Source: Actinomycetota bacterium
Lineage (GTDB): Bacteria; Actinomycetota; Acidimicrobiia; Acidimicrobiales; AC-25
Direction of reading: 5' to 3'
NCBI GenBank assembly: GCA_005888395.1
Contig: VAXF01000088.1
Coordinates: forward strand, 2,766-24,800
DNA: 22,035 bases
Part shown: positions 14,077-20,358 of the stretch, one piece after another
Numbering within the stretch: position 1 is the first letter of the stretch
Layout of the letters: each line of letters starts with the position of its first letter
Program-made: the position numbers and the translations under genes
The notes under the pieces: generated by a model
Databases searched by the model: none
Seen by the model: only the letters and a program-made list of their open reading frames with translations
What the model was told of the DNA's origin: nothing

Positions 14077-15974
14077 TGTCGCTGACCGAGTCGCCGCGCC
14101 TTCGCCTCGGCGTGCTCGGCATCGTCGCCTTCTCGTTGTTCGCGGTGATGTTCGCCCGCCTGTGGTACCTGCAGGTGCTGGCCGCTCCCACCTACAAGGT
14201 GCAGGCCGAGGGCAACCGGATCCGCCTCGTGGCCGAGCCGGCGCCAAGGGGCCGGATACTCGATCGCAACGGGAAGGTGCTCGTCGACAACCGCGTCTCC
14301 GAGATCGTGGCCGTCAACCGGGCCGAGCTCAACCACCCGCGCCAGGTGCTCGAGCGCCTGGCGCTGCTCCTCGGCAAGCCCGAGAGCGAGCTCGCGAGCC
14401 GGCTCGACGATCCCAGGTTCAGCCCCTACAAGCCGATTCCGGTCGCCGAGGACGTGCCGAAGGCGGCCGTGATCCACATTCGCGAGCAGCAGTCCGACTT
14501 TCCGGGGGTCGTCGCCGGCCAGGTGGCCGAGCGCTCCTATCCCAACGGCACGCTGGCGGCTCACCTCCTTGGCTACGTCGGTGAGGTGAACGACCAGGAG
14601 CTGGCCCAGCACCGCGCCCAGGGCTACCGGCTCGGCGACAACATCGGGAAGTCGGGCATCGAGCAGATCTACGAGGACGAGCTTCGGGGGCGTCCGGGGA
14701 TCGACAAGCTCGAGGTGGACTCGAAGGGACGAGTGCTGCGCACGCTGGGCCACCAGGATCCCGTTCAGGGCGACGACGTCCAGCTCACGATCGACCTCGA
14801 CCTGCAGAAGCTGGCCGAGGACTCGCTCGCCCAGGGCCTCGACGCCGCCCACAAGGCCTGGGACAAGAACATGCTCAAACACTTCGTGGCCCCTGCCGGC
14901 GCCGTCGTCGTGCTCGACCCGCGCGACGGCTCGGTCGTCGCACTTGCGTCCAACCCGACCTACGACCCTGCCGCGTTCGTCAACGGCATCAAGCCGGCGC
15001 TCTTCCGGGCGCTCCAGGACCCGAACGGGCACTACCCGCTCACCGATAGAGCGATCCAGGGCCAGTACGCGCCAGGCTCGACCTTCAAGCTGTTCACCGC
15101 CATCGCCGCCCTCGAGCGCGGGCTGATCACGCCGGCCACGACGATCGTCGACAACGGAAGCCTGCGGGTCGGCAATCGGATCTTCAAGAATGCCGGCGGC
15201 CGTGCGTACGGTCCCGTCAACCTCGCCCACGCGCTGACGGTGTCGAGCGACGTCTACTTCTATTCGCTGGGCAACGCCTTCTGGGCGCAGCGCAGCCGCT
15301 TCGGCGACGGCATCCAGGCGACGGCCCACGAGCTCGGGCTCGGCGAGCGAACCGGGATCGCGCTGCCCTACGAGGCCATCGGTCGCGTGCCCGACCCGAC
15401 GATCCGGAAGCGGCTCCACGACCAGAACCCCAAGGCGTTCCCGAACGGGAAGTGGTTCTCCGGTGACAACGTCAACCTCGCCATCGGGCAGGGCGAGCTC
15501 GTGGTCACGCCGCTGCAGCTCGCCAACGCGTACGCGACGTTCGCCAACGGCGGCACCGTGTACTCACCGCGCGTGGCGCAGCGGGTGCTGCGTGACGGCA
15601 AGCCGGTGCGTGAGATCTCACCGGTCGTGGCACACCGCGTCTCGCTGCCGCCGGCGGTGCGCGACCCGATCCTGCAGGGTCTGGTCGGCGCGGTGGCCGG
15701 TGACAAGGGCACCGCTCACGGTGCGTTCATCGGCTTCCCCTACGATCGGTTCCCGGTTGCGGGCAAGACGGGAACGGCCCAGGTGCTCAACAAGCAGGAC
15801 ACCGCGCTCTTCGTCGCGTTCGCGCCCGCGGACAGCCCGCAGTACGTCGTGACGGTGGTGATCGAGGAGGCCGGATTCGGCGCGCAGTCTGCGGCACCCG
15901 TCGCCCGCAGGATCCTCGACGGCATCGCCGGCCTCGCCCCCGCCCAGGTCAACCAATCATCCGGGGTTGACTGA
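14073..15974 (+). CDS. penicillin-binding protein 2 (class B transpeptidase)
   Basis: Elongation-specific D,D-transpeptidase (MrdA/PbpA type), 633 residues, which cross-links new wall behind RodA. One membrane anchor is at about 12-35, the dimerisation/pedestal domain begins at EPAPRGRILDRNG (55-67), and the transpeptidase motifs are STFK with Ser336, SSD at 391-393 (the form usual in PBP2), and KTG at 565-567. The N-terminal MSGIEQIYE-like region reads IGKSGIEQIYEDELRG (191-206). ATG 14073 overlaps the mreD stop (ATGA); a second ATG follows at once. An AGGGGAGG lies 12 bases upstream, a little far. Lengths and motifs are all normal. Confidence 0.96.
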   Translation: MMSLTESPRLRLGVLGIVAFSLFAVMFARLWYLQVLAAPTYKVQAEGNRIRLVAEPAPRGRILDRNGKVLVDNRVSEIVAVNRAELNHPRQVLERLALLLGKPESELASRLDDPRFSPYKPIPVAEDVPKAAVIHIREQQSDFPGVVAGQVAERSYPNGTLAAHLLGYVGEVNDQELAQHRAQGYRLGDNIGKSGIEQIYEDELRGRPGIDKLEVDSKGRVLRTLGHQDPVQGDDVQLTIDLDLQKLAEDSLAQGLDAAHKAWDKNMLKHFVAPAGAVVVLDPRDGSVVALASNPTYDPAAFVNGIKPALFRALQDPNGHYPLTDRAIQGQYAPGSTFKLFTAIAALERGLITPATTIVDNGSLRVGNRIFKNAGGRAYGPVNLAHALTVSSDVYFYSLGNAFWAQRSRFGDGIQATAHELGLGERTGIALPYEAIGRVPDPTIRKRLHDQNPKAFPNGKWFSGDNVNLAIGQGELVVTPLQLANAYATFANGGTVYSPRVAQRVLRDGKPVREISPVVAHRVSLPPAVRDPILQGLVGAVAGDKGTAHGAFIGFPYDRFPVAGKTGTAQVLNKQDTALFVAFAPADSPQYVVTVVIEEAGFGAQSAAPVARRILDGIAGLAPAQVNQSSGVD

Positions 15975-15975
15975 C

Positions 15976-17130
15976 ATGGCCACTGCGGTCGCGCCTCGGG
16001 GCGGATCGATCACCGTCAGGCGCAACCCGGCCGCGCCCTGGCGGCATCTCGACATCGCGCTCTTCGTCTCGACGGTTGCGCTCGCGGGTATCGGCCTGCT
16101 CATGGTGTACAGCGCCACGCTTCACAAGCAGAAGGCCGCGGGGCTCGACCCGCAGGCGTTCCTCAAGAAGCAGGCCCTCTGGGTGCTGCTCGGCCTCGGG
16201 GCAATGCTCGTCGCCATGGTCGTCGACTACCGCGTGTTCCGCGACTTTGCTCCGGTGATCTTCCTGGGGACGCTGCTCGTGCTCCTTGTGGTGCTGTCGC
16301 CTTTCGGGTCGTCATCGAAGGGCACGCAGGCCTGGTTCCAGCTCGGCGGCTACGAGCTCGAGCCGTCGGAGTACGCAAAGGTGGCGCTCGTCGTGTGCCT
16401 GGCCGCGTACTGCGCGCAACACCGGGGCGACCTCGACCTGGCGCGCCTGGGCACCGTCCTGCTGCTGGCGGGCGTGCCGATGGGGCTCATCTATCTCCAG
16501 CCCGACCTCGGTACCGCGCTGGTCTTCGTGGCCGTCCTGCTGGGCATGCTGCTCGTGGCCGGCGCCCGTCCCCGCCACCTCGCGGCTCTCGCCCTGTTGG
16601 GCACGGTCGGGGTGGTGGCGGTGATCCAGCTCGGGGTGCTGAAGCAGTACCAGCTCGACCGGCTTGGCGCGTTCCTCGATCCGCAGAACGACACGGCGCG
16701 CGCCGCCTACAACCTCCACCAGTCGGTGACCACCATCGCCTCCGGGGGAGTTACGGGGAAGGGCCTCTTCAAGGGCAGCCAGACAAACCTCTCGTTCGTG
16801 CCGGAGCAGCACACCGACTTCATCTTCACCGTGGTGGGCGAGGAACTGGGTCTGGTCGGTGCCTTCCTGCTGCTGGCGCTGTTCGCGCTCGTCGTGTGGC
16901 GCACCTGGCGAATAGCCGCCCTGGCCAAGGATCCCTTCGGCACGCTGCTGTGCGTCGGCGTGCTCTCGATGCTGCTGTTCCAGATCTTCGAGAACGTCGG
17001 CATGACGATGGGCATCATGCCGATCACGGGGATCCCGCTGCCGTTCCTGTCGTATGGCGGCTCAGCGATGATCGCGTCGTTCTTCGCCATCGGGCTCGTG
17101 CTGAACGTGCACATGCGCAGGTTCAGCTAG
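15976..17130 (+). CDS. rodA: peptidoglycan glycosyltransferase RodA (SEDS family)
   Basis: Polytopic SEDS glycan polymerase, 384 residues with about ten membrane helices, which works with PBP2. Family signatures: QAWFQLGGYELEPSEYAK near the middle, LQPDLGTALVF, VPEQHTDFIF (containing the conserved Asp essential in RodA proteins), and GIPLPFLSYGGSAM close to the C-terminus. The ATG at 15976 is one base after the PBP2 stop; a TTG at 15967 in frame overlaps PBP2 and is less likely. It ends the five-gene elongation operon; the next gene on this strand starts about 560 bases on. Confidence 0.95.
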   Translation: MATAVAPRGGSITVRRNPAAPWRHLDIALFVSTVALAGIGLLMVYSATLHKQKAAGLDPQAFLKKQALWVLLGLGAMLVAMVVDYRVFRDFAPVIFLGTLLVLLVVLSPFGSSSKGTQAWFQLGGYELEPSEYAKVALVVCLAAYCAQHRGDLDLARLGTVLLLAGVPMGLIYLQPDLGTALVFVAVLLGMLLVAGARPRHLAALALLGTVGVVAVIQLGVLKQYQLDRLGAFLDPQNDTARAAYNLHQSVTTIASGGVTGKGLFKGSQTNLSFVPEQHTDFIFTVVGEELGLVGAFLLLALFALVVWRTWRIAALAKDPFGTLLCVGVLSMLLFQIFENVGMTMGIMPITGIPLPFLSYGGSAMIASFFAIGLVLNVHMRRFS

Positions 17131-17155
17131 CTTCGCCCTCACTCGCTCGCTTCGC

Positions 17156-17359
17156 TCACTCCTCGGGTCTGATCTCGGCCGGCGGGAAGGCGGCGGGGAG
17201 GACGGCGTTGTCGGAGACGCGGCGCAGGCGGTAGCCGTCGTCGGTGGGAATGTCCACCTCGAAACCCGACGACCACCGTCGGTCGAGCCGGTTGCGCACC
17301 TGCACGCGGGTGCCCGTGGGCAGGCGACGGCGCTCGGGATTGGCTCGCATGTTCTCCAT
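17156..17359 (-). CDS. small conserved-looking protein of unknown function (67 aa)
   Basis: From ATG 17359 (Shine-Dalgarno GAGG, five bases upstream) this encodes 67 residues: LPTGTRVQVRNRLDRRWSSG then FEVDIPTDDGYRLRR, VSDNAVLPAAFP. The alternation of strand-forming hydrophobic and charged residues suggests a small SH3-like or Tudor-like beta barrel, and the arginines suggest contact with RNA, DNA or an acidic protein; that is inference. I recall similar short proteins in Actinobacteria, without a function. It is convergent with rodA, the stops being 25 bases apart, and follows another small gene by seven bases. Confidence 0.72.
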   Translation of the reverse strand: MENMRANPERRRLPTGTRVQVRNRLDRRWSSGFEVDIPTDDGYRLRRVSDNAVLPAAFPPAEIRPEE

Positions 17360-17366
17360 CGGATCC

Positions 17367-17561
17367 TCAGGCCTCGGGGCTGGCGTCGAGGGCCGCGGCG
17401 GTCGTGGGTGGTACCGAGGTCGTCGTGCCTGGTGGTGCCACGCGTCGCCACCAGCCTTTGCGGGCGGTGAGGTACCCGGGCGGCGGGGCCGCGCGCTCCT
17501 CCGGGGTCCTCGATCGGGGAAGCTCGTGCGCTGGTCGGTGCGACTGCGAGCCCTTGACCAC
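17367..17561 (-). CDS. small protein of unknown function (64 aa)
   Basis: Encodes 64 residues from GTG 17561, with a perfect GGAGG four bases upstream. The first half is basic and polar (SRTPEERAAPPP), the middle GYLTARKGWWRRVAPPGT is aromatic and basic, and the tail is Thr/Ala-rich. No family is recognised. It stands first in a two-gene unit with the 67-residue protein, seven bases apart, and has a good promoter upstream. The Shine-Dalgarno, the promoter and the tight spacing are the reasons for calling it. Confidence 0.5.
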   Translation of the reverse strand: MVKGSQSHRPAHELPRSRTPEERAAPPPGYLTARKGWWRRVAPPGTTTSVPPTTAAALDASPEA

Positions 17562-17626
17562 GTGGCCTCCATTTCTTGGGCCTTCTCGGGTCCGCCCGTG
17601 CGATGGTCGCGGTGAGCGAGCCCTTC

Positions 17627-17654
17627 ACGCTAGCCCGTCAGCGGCCGGAGTCAA
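17627..17654 (-). promoter_or_regulatory. candidate promoter of the small two-gene unit
   Basis: On the minus strand TTGACT (17654-17649) and TAGCGT (17632-17627) are 16 bases apart, close to the sigma-70-type consensus TTGACA and TANNNT. Transcription would start near 17620 and give a leader of about 60 bases before GTG 17561. It is the best promoter match in the window. Confidence 0.5.
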
Positions 17655-17667
17655 GGCGGCCCTCAAC

Positions 17668-17673
17668 TACACT
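17668..17673 (+). promoter_or_regulatory. candidate -10 box (TACACT) for the radical SAM gene
   Basis: TACACT, identical to the box before tig, ends 13 bases before ATG 17687, which has no Shine-Dalgarno. The transcript would have a leader of only about six bases. No clear -35 is seen. Confidence 0.35.
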
Positions 17674-17686
17674 TCTGCGCAAGCTG

Positions 17687-19636
17687 ATGACGTCTCTCTG
17701 GCCGCGCATCGAGCCGCTGCTGGCCCAGGTGCAGAAGCCTGCCCGGTACATCGGGTGCGAAGACGGAGCCCAGGTACCGGCCCACGCGCCGGGCAAGGTG
17801 GCCTGGCTCCTCGTGTACCCGGACGCCTACGAGGTGGGCCTGCCCAACCAGGGGCTCCAGATCCTCTACGAGATCCTCAACGAGCGCGGCGACGCGCTTG
17901 CCGAGCGCTCCTATGCCCCGTGGGTCGACATGGAGCGGCTCATGCGACACCGGGGGATACCGCTCTTTTCGGTCGACGCGCACCGCCCCGCCTCGGACTT
18001 CGACGTTCTCGGCTTCGGCATCTCCGCCGAGCTCGTCTACACCAACGTGCTCAACTGCATCGACCTGGCGGGCGTGCCGGTGCGCGCCGCGGAACGGGGC
18101 CCCGAGCACCCACTGGTCGTGGCCGGTGGCCACTGCGCGTTCAACCCGGAGCCGCTGGCCGACTTCGTCGACGCCTTCGTGATCGGCGACGGCGAAGAGG
18201 TCGTCGGCGACATGACCGAGGTGATCCGCGGCTGGAAGGCCTCGGGTCGCACGGCCGGCTCCCGCGAGGCCGTGCTGCGCGAGCTCGCCCAGGTGACGGG
18301 CGTGTACGTGCCGTCGCTGTACGACGTGGAGTACGACGGTCCGTTCCTTCGCGCCGTCGTTCCCAGGTACGCCGACGTGCCCGAGGTCGTCGAGAAGCGC
18401 ACGATCGCCGACCTGGCCGACTGGCCGTACCCGAAGCGCCAGCTCGTGCCGCTCACCGAGGTCGTGCACGACCGGCTCAACGTGGAGATCTTCCGCGGGT
18501 GCACACGCGGGTGCCGCTTCTGCCAGGCCGGCATGATCACGCGTCCGGTGCGCGAACGCCCGGCTGACCAGGTGCGCACGATGGTCACCGACGGCCTCCG
18601 GCGCACCGGCTACGACGAGGTCTCGCTCACGTCGTTGTCGAGCGCCGACTTCAGCGGTATCGACGGCGTGGTCGCCGGCATCATCAACGAACCCGCCAAC
18701 TGCGGGCAGGTCTCGCTCTCGCTGCCGAGCCTCCGGGTCGACGCGTTCACCGTCGGCATCGCCACCGAGATCCAGAAGGTGCGCCGCACCGGGCTCACGT
18801 TCGCGCCCGAGGCCGGCACCTGGCGGCTGCGCCAGGTGATCAACAAGCTCATCCGCGAGGAGGACCTCTACGGCGCGGTGGAGTCCGCCTACTCCCAGGG
18901 CTGGCGGCGGGTGAAGCTCTACTTCATGACCGGCCTGCCGACGGAGACCGACGAGGACACCCTCGGCATCGCCCGGCTGGCCCGCCGCTGCGTCGAGATC
19001 GGCCGGCGCCACACGAGGGGAGCGTCGGTCACGGCGTCGGTGGGGGGCTTCGTGCCCAAGCCACACACACCGTTCCAGTGGTTCGGGCAGAACGGCGTGC
19101 CCGAGCTGCTGCGCAAGGTCAACCTCCTCCGCAACGACCTCCGGCGCGAGCGCGCTGTCCAGCTGCGCTGGCACGACCCGAAGGCGACCCTGGCCGAGGG
19201 GATCGCCTCCCGAGGCGACCGGCGCATCGGCGCCGTGATCGAGGAGGTGTGGCGACGGGGCGGCACGTTCCAGGAATGGACCGAGCACTTCGACCTCTCG
19301 CTCTGGGAGGACGCGATGGCGAGCCGGGGGCTCTCCGTCGAGTGGTACGTCACCCGGCACCGGCGTGACGACGAGGTCCTGCCGTGGGACCACGTGAGGG
19401 CCGGGCTCCACCGCGACTTCCTGTGGCAGGACTGGCAGGACGCGCTGCGCGAGCACGGGATCCCCGACTGCCGGTGGACGCCTTGCTACGACTGCGGGGT
19501 GTGCACCGGCTACGGCATCGAGCACGTCGTCGCCTCCCCGACGCCCCCTGCCGGCGGCAGCCAGGGCACGGGCCAGGACCTGTCGCGAGGCGACGCGGTG
19601 CCGGTGGCACTGTTGCCCGTGGGCGGTCGCGCCTGA
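17687..19636 (+). CDS. radical SAM protein, TIGR03960 family
   Basis: A 649-residue radical SAM protein of the group usually paired with TIGR03936. The N-terminal half resembles a B12-binding-like Rossmann fold (VYPDAYEVGLPNQGLQILYEI, then VVAGGHCAFNPEP and FVIGDGEE). The 4Fe-4S cluster motif is CTRGCRFC, with Cys272, Cys276 and Cys279. AGTWRLRQVINK and FMTGLPTETDED follow in the radical SAM barrel. Near the end is a Cys-rich segment, CYDCGVC. Longer in-frame starts (17576, 17603) are rejected because MTSLWPRIEPLLAQVQKPARYIG is the family-like start. The reaction is not established to my knowledge; placement beside rne and rodA is conserved in Actinobacteria. The stop overlaps the next ATG by one base. 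Confidence 0.93.
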   Translation: MTSLWPRIEPLLAQVQKPARYIGCEDGAQVPAHAPGKVAWLLVYPDAYEVGLPNQGLQILYEILNERGDALAERSYAPWVDMERLMRHRGIPLFSVDAHRPASDFDVLGFGISAELVYTNVLNCIDLAGVPVRAAERGPEHPLVVAGGHCAFNPEPLADFVDAFVIGDGEEVVGDMTEVIRGWKASGRTAGSREAVLRELAQVTGVYVPSLYDVEYDGPFLRAVVPRYADVPEVVEKRTIADLADWPYPKRQLVPLTEVVHDRLNVEIFRGCTRGCRFCQAGMITRPVRERPADQVRTMVTDGLRRTGYDEVSLTSLSSADFSGIDGVVAGIINEPANCGQVSLSLPSLRVDAFTVGIATEIQKVRRTGLTFAPEAGTWRLRQVINKLIREEDLYGAVESAYSQGWRRVKLYFMTGLPTETDEDTLGIARLARRCVEIGRRHTRGASVTASVGGFVPKPHTPFQWFGQNGVPELLRKVNLLRNDLRRERAVQLRWHDPKATLAEGIASRGDRRIGAVIEEVWRRGGTFQEWTEHFDLSLWEDAMASRGLSVEWYVTRHRRDDEVLPWDHVRAGLHRDFLWQDWQDALREHGIPDCRWTPCYDCGVCTGYGIEHVVASPTPPAGGSQGTGQDLSRGDAVPVALLPVGGRA

Positions 19637-20346
19637 TGCGCCTCCGCGTCCGGTTCGTCAAGCTTGGAAAGGTCAGGTGGACGAGCCACCGCGACGTGGC
19701 TCGCATGTGGGAGCGGGCGTTCCGCCGGGTCCGCCTCCCCGTCGCGTACACCGGCGGCTTCTCCCCACGCCCGAAGGTGAGCTTCGGCCTCGCGCTCCCG
19801 ACGGGGTGCGAGTCCCTTGCCGAATATCTCGACGTGGAGCTCGCATCCGACCTCGACGGGCCGGTCGAGGCGCTGGTTCCCCGGTTGTCGGCGGCGTTGC
19901 CGACGGGTGTCGACGCCACCGCCGTCGGGGCACTCGAGGCCGGTGCCGGTTCCCTGCAGGAGCTCGTCACCTCGTGCACATGGACGGTCGAGCTGCCCGG
20001 AGCAGGTTCGGGCGACGCCGGCCGTCTCGTCCGGGAGGTGCTCGACGCGGGCGCGCTCGTCGTCACCCGCGAGCGCAAGGGTCGCCCGGTCACCGACGAC
20101 CTCCGTCCCGCCGTCGTGTCGCTGACGGTTGCGGGGACCACGCCCGCGGGAGCCGTGCTGGAGGCGGAGCTGGAGACGCAGCCGCGAGGGGTCCGTCCAG
20201 GGGAGCTGCTGGCCGCCCTCGAACCCTCGATCGAGCTCGGTCTCGTTCGCAGGACCCATCAGTGGATCGAGCGCGACGGCGCCCGGTGGGAGCCACTCCC
20301 GCCGCAGGCGACGGACGCGCCGCACGCCGAGGCGCGTGCGTCATGA
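19636..20346 (+). CDS. TIGR03936 / DUF2344 family radical-SAM-linked protein
   Basis: A 236-residue protein beginning RLRVRFVKLGKVRWTSHRDVARMWERAFRR and then VAYTGGFSPRPKVSFGLALPTG, which is diagnostic of the TIGR03936 (DUF2344) family. The family is found next to or fused with TIGR03960 radical SAM proteins; here the genes overlap by one base (TGATG), so equal expression is likely. The conserved arginines and the FSPRPK motif suggest binding of an anionic partner, perhaps RNA, but the function is unproven. It lies 12 bases before the RNase E/G gene. Confidence 0.92.
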   Translation: MRLRVRFVKLGKVRWTSHRDVARMWERAFRRVRLPVAYTGGFSPRPKVSFGLALPTGCESLAEYLDVELASDLDGPVEALVPRLSAALPTGVDATAVGALEAGAGSLQELVTSCTWTVELPGAGSGDAGRLVREVLDAGALVVTRERKGRPVTDDLRPAVVSLTVAGTTPAGAVLEAELETQPRGVRPGELLAALEPSIELGLVRRTHQWIERDGARWEPLPPQATDAPHAEARAS

Positions 20347-20358
20347 GAAGGGAACGAC

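Noticed and set aside
13794..15419. Minus-strand open frame of 541 codons antisense to mreD and PBP2
   Set aside because: It overlaps two well-supported genes and has no recognisable domain.
17131..17155. CTCGCTCGCTTCGCTC-like sequence between the convergent rodA and 67-residue genes, checked as a terminator
   Set aside because: The segments are direct-type repeats of short words rather than complementary arms, and there is no T-run.
17663..19525. Minus-strand open frame of 620 codons antisense to the radical SAM gene
   Set aside because: Its translation is His/Asp/Val-rich antisense of the radical SAM sequence, with no motif of its own.
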